64,000 nt of DNA from Salinibacterium sp. dk2585 (GTDB lineage: Bacteria > Actinomycetota > Actinomycetes > Actinomycetales > Microbacteriaceae): contig NZ_CP042856.1 in the NCBI RefSeq assembly GCF_008001035.1, positions 372,001 through 436,000 of the forward strand, written 5' to 3'. Under the pieces are notes generated by a model. It was given only the letters and a program-made list of their open reading frames with translations, searched no databases and had not been told where the DNA came from. The position numbers were made by a program, and so were the translations under genes. Each line of letters starts with the position of its first letter. Positions within the stretch are counted from its first letter, which is position 1. Below are positions 17,763 through 26,278 of this stretch, piece by piece.

Positions 17763-19142
17763 ATGCCCACGCGCTTCGATCCGGATGAGGTCGCCGCCCT
17801 CGCCACATCACTGGCAGGGCCCGTGCTGCTCCCCGGCGACGCCGACTACGGCATCGAGACAAGGGGACAGAACCTCGCCTACGCCCACACGCCCGAGATC
17901 GTCGTGGGCGCCGCCAACCCTGACGATGTCGTGAACGCCGTGCGCTTTGCGGCGCAGCACGACCTGCCCGTGCGAATGCTCGCGACCGGCCACGGCTCCC
18001 ACTCCGCAGTCACGGACGGCATGATCATCACGACCCGAAGGCTGAGAGGCGTGAGTGTGGAAGCGGATGCCCACACCGCGACCGTCGGCGCGGGCGTCAC
18101 CTGGGGCGAAGTGCAGCAGGCGGCCGCATCCCTTGGCCTGTCCACCGTGCCGGGTGCCGCCCCCACTGTGGGCGTCGTCGGCTATCTGCTCGGGGGAGGC
18201 CTCGGACCGCTCGCCCGCAGCCACGGCTTCAGCTCGGACCACGTGCGCGCCATGCACGTCGTGACGGCGTCCGGCGAGCTTGTCCACGCAAGTGCCCTCG
18301 AGAACCAGGAACTCTTCTGGGCGCTCCGCGGCGGCAAGGGCGGGCTCGGGATTGTCACCACGGTCGAGCTCAGCCTCGTCGAACTCGCGACGCTCTACGG
18401 TGGCTCACTGTTCTTCGATGCTGCCGACATCGCGACGGTCCTGCGCGGCTGGGTGGCGTGGGCGCGGAATGCGCCCGCGGCCGTGACGACCTCGGTTGCG
18501 ATCGTCAATATGCCTCCGCTCGACGCCGTGCCGCGGCCTCTGCGGGGCCGCACCGTCATGGCCCTGCGGTTCGCCTACCCGGGCGACGGAGCGGAGGGCG
18601 AGAAATTTGCGGCTCCGTTGGCTGCACTGGCGACGCCGCTCATGGGCGAGCTCGGGGTGTTGCCCGCCGCGCAGATCGGCCGCATCCACGACGACCCTCA
18701 GGAACCGATGCCCGCCTGGAGTGACGGCCTCCTCCTCGACGAGATCGATGACGACTTCGTCTCGACCCTGCTCGCACTCGTGGGCCCGGGTTCCCAGGCA
18801 CCGCTCATCGCGGTTGAGGTGCGGCACCTGGGCGGCGCGACGGCGCGGGATGTGCCAGAGGGCTCAGCGGTCGGCGGCCGCACGGCCCTCCACGCGCTGA
18901 CGGCGGTCGGTGCGCCAGACCCTTCGCTCTTCGAGACCGTGCTTCCCCAGTTCATGGGCGCGCTGAGGGAGGCCGTGCAGCCGTGGACCTCAGCGGAGAC
19001 GACGATCAACTTCGTCGGCAACCCCCAGAACGTCGAGGACTACGGCAGGGCGTGGCCGGCCGCGACCGCCGAGAGACTGCGGGAGGTGCGGCGTCGCTGG
19101 GACCCGAAGGGCCTCTTCGCGTTCGGCCCGCTCGCTCACTGA
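17763..19142 (+). CDS. FAD-linked oxidoreductase (BBE-like, PCMH-type FAD domain)
   Basis: A 459-aa flavoprotein. The PCMH FAD-binding domain spans about residues 30-205, with IVVGAANPDDVVNAVRFAAQHDLPVRMLATGHGSHS, containing the His usually bound covalently to the FAD 8-methyl group. It continues with VGAGVTWGEVQQAAASLGLSTVPGAAPTVGVVGYLLGGGLG and LFWALRGGKGGLGIVTTVELSL. The BBE C-terminal motif ENFVGN-like appears as TTINFVGNPQNVEDYGRAWPAATAERLREVRRRWDP. In bicovalent relatives a Cys sits in the GxCxxVGVxG motif; here it is Ala, so I infer single attachment. Substrate unknown. TAGTCT ends 6 bases before the ATG, suggesting a leaderless message. Confidence 0.87.
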   Translation: MPTRFDPDEVAALATSLAGPVLLPGDADYGIETRGQNLAYAHTPEIVVGAANPDDVVNAVRFAAQHDLPVRMLATGHGSHSAVTDGMIITTRRLRGVSVEADAHTATVGAGVTWGEVQQAAASLGLSTVPGAAPTVGVVGYLLGGGLGPLARSHGFSSDHVRAMHVVTASGELVHASALENQELFWALRGGKGGLGIVTTVELSLVELATLYGGSLFFDAADIATVLRGWVAWARNAPAAVTTSVAIVNMPPLDAVPRPLRGRTVMALRFAYPGDGAEGEKFAAPLAALATPLMGELGVLPAAQIGRIHDDPQEPMPAWSDGLLLDEIDDDFVSTLLALVGPGSQAPLIAVEVRHLGGATARDVPEGSAVGGRTALHALTAVGAPDPSLFETVLPQFMGALREAVQPWTSAETTINFVGNPQNVEDYGRAWPAATAERLREVRRRWDPKGLFAFGPLAH

Positions 19143-19151
19143 ACCGGAGGG

Positions 19152-19622
19152 TCAGAGTTGCTTGGCGTAGCAGACGCTCGTCACGACACCCGCGTAGGGA
19201 CCGAAGTTCTCGATGCGGCTATAGCCTTCGCGCTCATAGAAGCGGATGGCAGCAGGCAGCCGGTCGCCCGTCTCCAATACGAGGCGGCGAACGCCACGAT
19301 CGCGGGCGATCCCCTCAAGTGCCGCGAGCACCGCCGTCGAGACCCCGGTGCCGCGGTGGGCGGGCGTGACATACATGCGCTTGACCTCGAACTCGTCGTC
19401 GGCCACGGCACGGAGGCCGCCGCATCCCGCAGGCATGCCATCGGTGTAGGCGACGACGAACGCCGTCACGTTCTCCGAGGTCGTCGGCTCGCTCGGGTCG
19501 GAGTCCACGTTGCCGTAGGCGGCCGAGATCTCGGCTCGCTGGGCCGAGTGCAGCATGGTCGAGTCGGCGTGCTCGTAGGGCAGCTCGCGGATCTCAATCT
19601 CATCGAAGTCGATCTGGGTCAT
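19152..19622 (-). CDS. GNAT-family N-acetyltransferase
   Basis: A 156-aa acetyltransferase with the acetyl-CoA binding motif A FEVKRMYVTPAHRGTGVSTAVLAALEG (R-x-x-G-x-G pattern HRGTGV) and motif B RLPAAIRFYEREGYSRIENFGPY. The acceptor substrate cannot be read. The ATG overlaps the purC stop by 4 bases (ATGA), so it is the last gene of a purD-purC-GNAT operon. Confidence 0.88.
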   Translation of the reverse strand: MTQIDFDEIEIRELPYEHADSTMLHSAQRAEISAAYGNVDSDPSEPTTSENVTAFVVAYTDGMPAGCGGLRAVADDEFEVKRMYVTPAHRGTGVSTAVLAALEGIARDRGVRRLVLETGDRLPAAIRFYEREGYSRIENFGPYAGVVTSVCYAKQL

Positions 19623-20473
19623 GCGGTCAGCCTTTCGATGAGCTCGCGGTAGCGGGCGGAGGTGCGCTCGACGATCTCCTGCGGCAACTCGGGCGGAGCG
19701 CCCTCTCCTGCCCAGTTGGCGCTGAGCCAGTCGCGCACGATCTGCTTGTCGAAGCTTGATGCGCGGTCGCCGGCGGCATAGCGCTCGGCGTCCCAGTACC
19801 GGCTGCTGTCAGACGTGAGCACCTCGTCGGCGAGGGTGATGACGCCGTGCGAGTCGATGCCGAACTCGAACTTCGTGTCGGCGAGGATGACACCACGCGA
19901 AAGGGCATAGGTCGCCGCACGCGTGAAGATCGAGAGTGAGAGGTCGCGGAGGGCAGCGGCGGTGGAATCGCCGACGAGGGCGGCTGACTGCTCGAAGGTG
20001 ATGTTCTCATCGTGCTCGCCAGCTGCTGCTTTGAAGGCGGGCGTGTAGATCGGCTCCGGCAGGCGGTCACCGTCGGAGAGGCCGGACGGCAGAGGGATGC
20101 CGCACACGGTCTGCTTCTGCTGGTATTCCTTCCAGCCGCTGCCGGTGAGGTAACCGCGGACGACGCACTCGACCGGGAACATCTCGAGCTCCTGCACGAA
20201 CATTGCCCGGTGCGAGACCGCCTCGGGGATGTCGCCCGTCGCGAGATGGTTGGGAACGTCGGCGAGTTCCTCGAACCAGAAGAGGCTCAGGGCAGTCAGG
20301 AGTTCACCCTTGCCGGGGATCTCGGGCTCGAGCACGTGGTCGAAGGCACTCACACGGTCGGAGGCGACGACCAGCATGCGGCCCGGCATCTCCTCGGAAC
20401 GATAGAGGTCACGCACCTTGCCGGAGTGGGCGAGGTGCCACCCCCGTTTGGCCAGTGGTTCTGTATAGGTCAT
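19619..20473 (-). CDS. purC: SAICAR synthetase PurC
   Basis: A 284-aa phosphoribosylaminoimidazole-succinocarboxamide synthase, which joins CAIR and aspartate using ATP. Family marks are HSGKVRDLYR near the start, VVASDRVSAFDHVLEPEIPGKG, VVRGYLTGSGWKEYQ, LADTKFEFGID and LTSDSSRYWDAERY. It is the longer, actinobacterial/eukaryote-like form. Its start overlaps the purD stop by 4 bases and its stop overlaps the GNAT gene. Confidence 0.96.
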   Translation of the reverse strand: MTYTEPLAKRGWHLAHSGKVRDLYRSEEMPGRMLVVASDRVSAFDHVLEPEIPGKGELLTALSLFWFEELADVPNHLATGDIPEAVSHRAMFVQELEMFPVECVVRGYLTGSGWKEYQQKQTVCGIPLPSGLSDGDRLPEPIYTPAFKAAAGEHDENITFEQSAALVGDSTAAALRDLSLSIFTRAATYALSRGVILADTKFEFGIDSHGVITLADEVLTSDSSRYWDAERYAAGDRASSFDKQIVRDWLSANWAGEGAPPELPQEIVERTSARYRELIERLTA

Positions 20474-21723
20474 TGCCCAACCACCCCCTGTGCGATGTCG
20501 TGGCGGAACTGTCCGCCGTCCAGATGGATTGTGCCCATGGCCCTGTACGCGCGCTCCCGCGCCTGGGCGAAGTTCGCTCCCCGCGCGACGACGCTCAGCA
20601 CGCGCCCTCCCGAGGAGACGAAGCCGCCCTCGGATGCTGCTGTCGCAGCATGCGCGATCGTCACGCCCTCAATTGCGAGAGCATCCGCGATGCCCGTGAC
20701 GGGACGGCCCGTGATGGGCGTCTCCGGGTAGCCCTCGCTTGCGAGCACGACCGTGACGCACGCGTCGCTCGAGAACTCGGGGCGAGGCAGGGAGCCGAGG
20801 CCGCCCACCGCTGCGGCGAGCAGCAGCCCGCTCAACGGGGTCAGGAGGCGCGGCAGCACGACCTGCGTCTCGGGGTCGCCGAAACGCGCGTTGAACTCGA
20901 TGACCCGGATGCCGCGCTCCGTCACGATGAGTCCGCAGTAAAGGAGGCCAATGAAGGGCGTCTGCTCCTCGGCGAGCTGGCGCACGGTTGGGAGGGCGAT
21001 CGTGTCGATGACCTCATCGACGAAGGAGTCGGGCAGCCAGGGGAGGGGCGAGTAGGCGCCCATTCCGCCCGTGTTGGGCCCGGCATCCGCGTCGAGGAGG
21101 CGCTTGTAGTCCTGGGCGGGGGAGAGCGGGAGCACGTTGTGCCCGTCGGAGAGCAGGAAGAGCGAGACCTCCTGTCCGTCGAGGAACTCCTCGACCAGCA
21201 CGCTGCCCTGCTTGAGGTAGAACTCGGCGTGGGCGACGGCGGCGTCGCGGTCGCCAGTGACGAGCACGCCCTTGCCCGCCGCGAGTCCGTCGGCCTTGAT
21301 CACGTGGGGAGCGCCATACTCGTCCATTGCCGCGATCGCCTCATCGAGCGTGCCGGCGCGTGTGGCGCGGCCGGTCGGAACGCCGGCGGCCTCCATGATC
21401 CGTTTCGCAAAGGTCTTGCTGCCCTCGAGCTGCGCAGCCGCCTTGCCGGGGCCGAAGACGGGGATGCCCGAGCGGCGGATGCGGTCGGCCACGCCCTCGA
21501 CGAGGGGGGCCTCCGGCCCGATCACCACGAGTTCGATGTCGTTGTCGACCGCGAAGTCGGTCACGACGGTCGGGTTCGTGGGGTCGAGGTGGATGACGGG
21601 AACCTCGGCCGCGATGCCCGCGTTTCCCGGGGCGGCGATGATCTCGTGGCTCGCCTCTTCCGCGAGAAGTGCGGTAATGATGGCGTGCTCGCGGGCACCG
21701 GAACCGAGGACCAGGATCTTCAC
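20470..21723 (-). CDS. purD: Phosphoribosylamine-glycine ligase PurD
   Basis: A 417-aa ATP-grasp enzyme for step 2 of purine synthesis (GAR formation). It begins VKILVLGSGAREHAI at a GTG; the frame stays open far upstream but without family sequence. Key segments are VVIGPEAPLVEGVADRIR, GPGKAAAQLEGSKTFAKRIM, HVIKADGLAAGKGVLV, EEFLDGQEVSLFLLSDG, DAGPNTGGMGAYSP and VIEFNARFGDPETQVVLPRL. First gene of the purD-purC-GNAT overlap chain on the minus strand. Confidence 0.96.
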   Translation of the reverse strand: MKILVLGSGAREHAIITALLAEEASHEIIAAPGNAGIAAEVPVIHLDPTNPTVVTDFAVDNDIELVVIGPEAPLVEGVADRIRRSGIPVFGPGKAAAQLEGSKTFAKRIMEAAGVPTGRATRAGTLDEAIAAMDEYGAPHVIKADGLAAGKGVLVTGDRDAAVAHAEFYLKQGSVLVEEFLDGQEVSLFLLSDGHNVLPLSPAQDYKRLLDADAGPNTGGMGAYSPLPWLPDSFVDEVIDTIALPTVRQLAEEQTPFIGLLYCGLIVTERGIRVIEFNARFGDPETQVVLPRLLTPLSGLLLAAAVGGLGSLPRPEFSSDACVTVVLASEGYPETPITGRPVTGIADALAIEGVTIAHAATAASEGGFVSSGGRVLSVVARGANFAQARERAYRAMGTIHLDGGQFRHDIAQGVVGQ

Positions 21724-21769
21724 GTCTGCAAGAGTAGCGGTCGCGTGAGAGGTCTCGCCAAGGCGGTCG

Positions 21770-22048
21770 TCATTCGAGGCGCCACTCCGCAAAGAACTCG
21801 TCGACAGTCTTCGTTTCGAGGTCCTCCCGCACCTGCTCGAGTAGGAAATCAGGCGAGCCCGAGTCTGCAGCGGTGCGCATGACCTCGCGCCCGTTGTCGA
21901 TGCGACGGATGACGAGATCCATGGGACCGTGTGCGCCCATTCCGAAGGCGGCTTCCACGAGCGCCCAGAGCCAGGCAAGGGCCCGCTTCCACATGGGCCC
22001 CCGCCGCTCTTCCAGATCGGCCGTGAGGTGATTGGCGGCGACATCCAT
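21770..22048 (-). CDS. Conserved-looking hypothetical protein
   Basis: A 92-aa protein I do not recognise. It begins MDVAANHLTADLEERRGPMWKRALAWLW and ends acidic (EDLETKTVDEFFAEWRLE). The middle (WKRALAWLWALVEAAFGMGAHGPMDLVIRRIDNGREVMRTAA) is amphipathic and not a clear membrane helix. It lies just upstream of purD on the same strand and may be its first operon partner. Codon use is like its neighbours, so I take it as a real gene. Confidence 0.65.
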   Translation of the reverse strand: MDVAANHLTADLEERRGPMWKRALAWLWALVEAAFGMGAHGPMDLVIRRIDNGREVMRTAADSGSPDFLLEQVREDLETKTVDEFFAEWRLE

Positions 22049-22085
22049 AGCTCAATCCTGCCAGCGCGCGGGTAGCGTGGAGGGC

Positions 22086-22487
22086 ATGGGCAAGTCGAGG
22101 ATCGTTCCCCAGGTCGGCGAGGCGGCCGTGCGTCAGGTGCTCGCGGGCGCCGACGACCGCCAGGTGGAGGCAATGGCGGTGCGCTACCTGCTGCAACTGC
22201 TCGCCGATGTCGCCCCGGGCACCACGCTCGAGGTGCGCATCCCGCCGCACGGGGCCGTGCAGTGCGTCGAGGGCCCGAATCACACCCGGGGCACGCCGCC
22301 CAATGTGGTTGAGACGGATGCCGCAACCTGGATCGCCCTCGCGATCGGCAGCCTCACGTGGGCTGACGCGCTTGCGGCCGGCCGGGTCTCCGCGTCGGGT
22401 GCCCGCGCCGACCTCTCGGACCTCCTGCCCATCAAGTGGGACCGCGAGGCGCTCGCCGACACCCCGCCGCCCGCGCCTGAGGTCTGA
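22086..22487 (+). CDS. Sterol-carrier family (SCP-like) protein
   Basis: A 133-aa protein like the short sterol-carrier-fold proteins often encoded beside purF in actinobacteria. The segment LEVRIPPHGAVQCVEGPNHTRGTPPNVVETDAATWIALAIGSLTWADALAAGRVSASGARADLSDLLP matches the SCP pattern of a buried pocket followed by the G-x-v-x-a-SG-x-ra-DLs end. Its ligand and role are unknown. TAGCGT ends 7 bases before the ATG at 22086, suggesting a leaderless message, so I prefer this start to an in-frame ATG at 22032. Confidence 0.8.
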   Translation: MGKSRIVPQVGEAAVRQVLAGADDRQVEAMAVRYLLQLLADVAPGTTLEVRIPPHGAVQCVEGPNHTRGTPPNVVETDAATWIALAIGSLTWADALAAGRVSASGARADLSDLLPIKWDREALADTPPPAPEV

Positions 22488-22540
22488 GTCGTCGGGCCCT
22501 CCCTGTGTCCCTCCCGGGTCGCATGCGGGAGAATGGAGGC

Positions 22541-22861
22541 ATGAGCGACATGAACCAGCCCCCGGCCGACGCACAGCAGGTCAGCATCCGCCGCGCCCCC
22601 AAGGTGCCGGTGTTCCTGCTGCTGGGCGCGCTGCTCGGTCTCCTCGTGGCGCTCGTGGCGACGGCGGCGTTCCCAGTCGACCCGCTCGTGGGTTTCGCGG
22701 CGACCTTTGGCTACCTGTGCGTGTACTTCATCCCGGCGGGGCTCGTGCTCGGCGCGCTCGTCGCCCTCATCCTCGATGCTCGCTCCCGCCGCCGCGCCCG
22801 CACGGTCACGGTGGACCACGAGTCGGTGCGCGACGAAGGCGACACCCCCGGCGCTAACTGA
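22541..22861 (+). CDS. Small membrane protein with two helices
   Basis: A 106-aa protein with a polar N-terminus (MSDMNQPPADAQQVSIRRAP), two membrane helices (VPVFLLLGALLGLLVALVATAAF and FAATFGYLCVYFIPAGLVLGALVALILDA) and a charged tail of about 25 residues. The ATG at 22541 follows GGAGG closely. It overlaps the end of the convergent purF gene by 8 bp. Proteins of this shape sit beside purF in related actinobacteria; function unknown. Confidence 0.78.
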   Translation: MSDMNQPPADAQQVSIRRAPKVPVFLLLGALLGLLVALVATAAFPVDPLVGFAATFGYLCVYFIPAGLVLGALVALILDARSRRRARTVTVDHESVRDEGDTPGAN

Positions 22862-24311
22862 GCTGGGTCTGCTCCACCCAGCGCAGGTACTCCTCGCTGA
22901 CGGTGCCGGTCACGTACTCACCCGTGAAGCAGCTCATTTCGAGGGACGTGACATTCGAGCCCTCAAGGATTGCCGCCTGGAGGTCTTCGACCTCCTGGTA
23001 GATGAGGTTGTCGGCGCCGAGCTCCATGCCGATTTCGGGGATCTTGCGGCCGTGGGCAACGAGCTCATGGCGTGACGGCATGTTGATGCCGTAGACGTGC
23101 GGGTAGCGCACGGGCGGCGCGGCAGAGGTGAAGGTCACCTTGTTGGCACCCGCCTGGCGAGCCATCTCGACGATCTCCTTCGAGGTCGTGCCGCGCACGA
23201 TCGAGTCATCGACGATCAGGATGTTCTTGCCACGGAACTCCGTGCCCATCGCGTTGAGCTTCTGCTTGACGCTCTTCTTGCGCTGCGCCTGTCCCGGCAT
23301 GATGAAGGTGCGGCCAACGTAGCGGTTCTTGTAGAAGCCCTCGCGGTATTCGACGCCCAGCTTCTGGGCGACCTGCATGGCTGCGGGGCGCGAAGAGTCG
23401 GGAATCGGCATGACGACGTCGATGTCGCCCATTGGGGTGTGCTTCGCGATCGTGTCGGCAAGGCGGTTGCCCATGCGAAGGCGGGCCTCGTAGACCGAGA
23501 TGCCGTTCATGATCGAGTCGGGCCGCGCGAGGTAGACGTACTCGAAGGAGCAGGGCACGAGGCGCGGGTTGGGTGCACACTGGCGCGAAGTCATCGAGCC
23601 GTCGAGGCCGATGAAGATCGCCTCCCCCGGAGCGACTTCGCGCACGATCTCGTAGCCGCCGCTCTCGAGCACGAGCGATTCGGATGCCACGACCCACTCT
23701 GTGCCGACGAGTCCGGCAGCGCGGCGCCCCAGCACGAGCGGGCGGATGCCGAAGGGGTCGCGGAATGCGAGCAGCCCGTGCCCGGCGACAAGTGCGATCG
23801 CGGCGTAGGAGCCCTCGACCCTCTCGTGCACGCGGCTGACAGCGTTGAAGAGCTGGTCGGGGTCGAGATCTGCGCCGCTGACCTGCTCCTGCAGTTCGTG
23901 CGCCAGCACGTTGACGAGGAGCTCGGTGTCTGAGGTCGTGTTGAGGTGACGCCGGTCGATGCGGAAGAGCTCGTCGGTCAGCTCACGCGTGTTGGTGAGG
24001 TTGCCGTTGTGCACGAGCATGATGCCGTAGGGCGCATTGACGTAGAACGGCTGCGACTCCTGCTCATTGCTCGCCTCGCCCTTGGTGGCGTAGCGCACGT
24101 GGCCGAGCCCCATCGTGCCGAGGAGGGCCCGCATGTCGCGGGTGCGGAACGCCTCCCGCACCTGGCCCTTGGCCCTATGCATGTGGAACATGGCGCCGTC
24201 GGCGGTGACGATGCCAGTCGAGTCCTGCCCGCGATGCTGCAGCAGGAGGAGTGCGTCGTAGACGAGTTGGTTCGCGGGTTCATTCGAGACGATGCCGACA
24301 ATGCCGCACAT
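22854..24311 (-). CDS. purF: Amidophosphoribosyltransferase PurF
   Basis: A 485-aa enzyme for the first committed step of purine synthesis (PRPP plus glutamine to phosphoribosylamine). The mature N-terminus MCGIVGIVS exposes the nucleophile Cys2; LLLQHRGQDSTGI, GLGHVRYATKG and VHNGNLTN form the glutaminase site, and ILIVDDSIVRGTTSKEIV is the PRPP motif. The Bacillus-type enzyme binds an iron-sulfur cluster through cysteines including a CxxCFTG pair; here that reads EMSCFTG and the PPVRYPHVYGIN segment has His for Cys, so no cluster is expected. Divergent from purM, with the SCP and small membrane genes pointing toward it. Confidence 0.96.
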   Translation of the reverse strand: MCGIVGIVSNEPANQLVYDALLLLQHRGQDSTGIVTADGAMFHMHRAKGQVREAFRTRDMRALLGTMGLGHVRYATKGEASNEQESQPFYVNAPYGIMLVHNGNLTNTRELTDELFRIDRRHLNTTSDTELLVNVLAHELQEQVSGADLDPDQLFNAVSRVHERVEGSYAAIALVAGHGLLAFRDPFGIRPLVLGRRAAGLVGTEWVVASESLVLESGGYEIVREVAPGEAIFIGLDGSMTSRQCAPNPRLVPCSFEYVYLARPDSIMNGISVYEARLRMGNRLADTIAKHTPMGDIDVVMPIPDSSRPAAMQVAQKLGVEYREGFYKNRYVGRTFIMPGQAQRKKSVKQKLNAMGTEFRGKNILIVDDSIVRGTTSKEIVEMARQAGANKVTFTSAAPPVRYPHVYGINMPSRHELVAHGRKIPEIGMELGADNLIYQEVEDLQAAILEGSNVTSLEMSCFTGEYVTGTVSEEYLRWVEQTQLS

Positions 24312-24398
24312 TCGGTGCAGACTCCAGACCGTAGAGTTGATGGTGGGTCTATTCTCCCATGTCGCACGACCGCCTCGTCACGCCCTGAAAGGGGTCCC

Positions 24399-25493
24399 AT
24401 GTCAGACAGCTACGCCGCCGCTGGCGTCGACACCGCTGCCGGAGACCTCGCGGTCGAACTCATGAAGTCGGCCGTCGCCGCCACTCACGGGCCCCAGGTG
24501 ATCGGGGGCGTGGGCGGCTTCGCCGGGCTCTTCGACGTGTCGTTCCTCACGGCCTACAAGAAGCCCCTGCTCGCGACGAGCACCGACGGTGTCGGCACCA
24601 AGGTCGCGATCGCGCAGGCCATCGACAAGCACGACACCATCGGGCAGGACCTCGTGGGCATGGTCGTCGACGACATCATCGTCGTGGGCGCAAAGCCCAT
24701 GTTCATGACCGACTACATCGCGTGCGGCAAGGTGTTCCCCCACCGCATCGCGGCGATTGTCGAGGGCGTCGCGAAGGCCTGCGCCGCGACGGGTACGGCG
24801 CTCGTGGGCGGCGAGACGGCCGAGCATCCGGGGCTCCTCGGCGTCGACGACTACGACGTCGCGGGTGCCGCGGTCGGCGCGGTCGAGGCGGAGGACCTGC
24901 TCGGCCCGCAGCGTGTCGAGCACGGCGACATCGTGATCGGCATGGAGTCGTCCGGCTTCCACAGCAACGGCTACTCGCTCGTGCGCCACATCCTCGCGAG
25001 CGCCGACATGGGCTTCACTGACCACTCGGATGACCTCGGCGGCATGGTCGGTGAGGTGCTGCTCGAGCCGACCCGCCTCTACACGGGCCCGCTCGTCGAA
25101 CTTCTCGCGGCCCACCCCGGCGCGGTGCACGCGCTCAGCCACGTGACGGGCGGCGGTATCGCCGCGAACCTCGCACGCGTGCTGCCGCAGGGTGCGTGGG
25201 TTGAGGTCGACCGGTCCTCGTGGTCGCCGCAGCCGGTGTTCCGCACCCTCGCCGAGATCGGCGGGCTCAGCCTCGGCGAGACCGAGGGCACCTGGAACCT
25301 GGGTGTGGGCATGTTCGCCGTCGTGAAGGCGGATGCCGCAGCATCCGTCATCGACTTCATCACCGCGGCGGGCATCCCGTCGTGGGTCGCCGGCGAGGTC
25401 TCGACCGCGGCGCGCGACTTCGAGGGCTTCGAACAGGGTGCGAAGGGTGTCGACGGCGGTGCCGTGCGCCTCGTGGGTGCATTCAGCAACTAG
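24399..25493 (+). CDS. purM: AIR synthetase PurM
   Basis: A 364-aa phosphoribosylformylglycinamidine cyclo-ligase (FGAM to AIR). Family marks: AAGVDTAAGDLAVELMK, LLATSTDGVGTKVAIAQ, DLVGMVVDDIIVVGAKPMFMTDYIACGKV, ALVGGETAEHPG, GMESSGFHSNGYSLVR and SHVTGGGIAANLARVLP. I chose the ATG at 24399, which has GAAAGGGG upstream; the frame is open further up but overlaps purF. It is the only pur gene in the window on the plus strand and ends in a stem-loop facing DUF3073. Confidence 0.96.
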   Translation: MSDSYAAAGVDTAAGDLAVELMKSAVAATHGPQVIGGVGGFAGLFDVSFLTAYKKPLLATSTDGVGTKVAIAQAIDKHDTIGQDLVGMVVDDIIVVGAKPMFMTDYIACGKVFPHRIAAIVEGVAKACAATGTALVGGETAEHPGLLGVDDYDVAGAAVGAVEAEDLLGPQRVEHGDIVIGMESSGFHSNGYSLVRHILASADMGFTDHSDDLGGMVGEVLLEPTRLYTGPLVELLAAHPGAVHALSHVTGGGIAANLARVLPQGAWVEVDRSSWSPQPVFRTLAEIGGLSLGETEGTWNLGVGMFAVVKADAAASVIDFITAAGIPSWVAGEVSTAARDFEGFEQGAKGVDGGAVRLVGAFSN

Positions 25494-25532
25494 GCGGGTT
25501 AAGTGGCCCCGCAGCGTGCGAGCATACGGAAA

Positions 25533-25562
25533 GCCGGGGCTCGGACAATGCCCGGCCCCGGC
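25533..25562. terminator. Bidirectional terminator between purM and DUF3073
   Basis: Stem GCCGGGGCTCGG / CCCGGCCCCGGC (10 of 12 paired) with a 6-nt loop, located between convergent genes, 39 bp after the purM stop. Confidence 0.7.
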
Positions 25563-25579
25563 CTACACGCTCAGACTCG

Positions 25580-25777
25580 CTAGGAGCGGCGCTCCGTGTC
25601 GTCGCCCGCGAACTCGGGCCACTTCTGCAGGTCTTCTTCGAGGCGCTCCTCGTCGATCGCCTGCTTCTCGGCGCTGGTCAGCTCGCGTGCGAGCGCGTCG
25701 TAGTTCGTCTCCGGGCTGAAGTACTTCAACTCCCGGGCGACCTTGGTGTGCTTTGCTTTTTGACGGCCGCGCCCCAT
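25580..25777 (-). CDS. DUF3073 protein
   Basis: A 65-aa highly charged protein matching the actinobacterial DUF3073 family: MGRGRQKAKHTKVARELKYFSPETNYDALARELT, then an acidic helix (SAEKQAIDEERLEEDLQKWPEFAGDD). The ATG at 25777 follows AGGGGG and is the family start, although the frame is open upstream. Function unknown; the basic head and acidic tail suggest nucleic-acid or ribosome contacts, which is inference only. Confidence 0.9.
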   Translation of the reverse strand: MGRGRQKAKHTKVARELKYFSPETNYDALARELTSAEKQAIDEERLEEDLQKWPEFAGDDTERRS

Positions 25778-25941
25778 GGGCTTGACCCCCTTACGATTCC
25801 AGCCCGACGCCTGTGACTGATGCTCGGGATTGACCAACAAGGAACTACAAAAACTAAGTTCCGAGTTTAGCATGCCGATGCCCGGCCCCCGGCGGGCTCG
25901 ACGGGCGAGGTGAGCGACCATCGCGCCAGTATTCTGGCCGC

Positions 25942-26160
25942 ATGGGGGAACAACGGGGCGTGCGGCCCTCGCCTGCCGTACGGTCGCTGCGAGTCGCGCT
26001 CGTCGTGATCGCTGCGCTCGGTGTGCTCCTTGCGCCGACACTGCTCCTCATCGATACGGAGGCAGACGCTCGAGGCGCGATGGCGCTCTACGTGCTTGTC
26101 GTGCTTGTGTACCTCGGCGCGGGCATCCTCGCGTGGCGCCCGACGACCATCGCCGTGTGA
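25942..26160 (+). CDS. Small two-helix membrane protein
   Basis: A 72-aa protein with a basic head (MGEQRGVRPSPAVRSLR) and two membrane helices (VALVVIAALGVLLAPTLLLI and AMALYVLVVLVYLGAGILAW). No family recognised. TATTCT ends exactly 6 bases before the ATG, fitting a leaderless message, which supports it as a real gene. Confidence 0.65.
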   Translation: MGEQRGVRPSPAVRSLRVALVVIAALGVLLAPTLLLIDTEADARGAMALYVLVVLVYLGAGILAWRPTTIAV

Positions 26161-26278
26161 TCGCCGCCATGCGATACCTGGCGCGGTAGCCGCACGTGGG
26201 AAGAGCAGGATGCGCCGGGGCAAGAGCCGTGCAGCCTGTGACAAGCGCGCGCACAGGCTCAGCCGATAGCCTTGCCGC

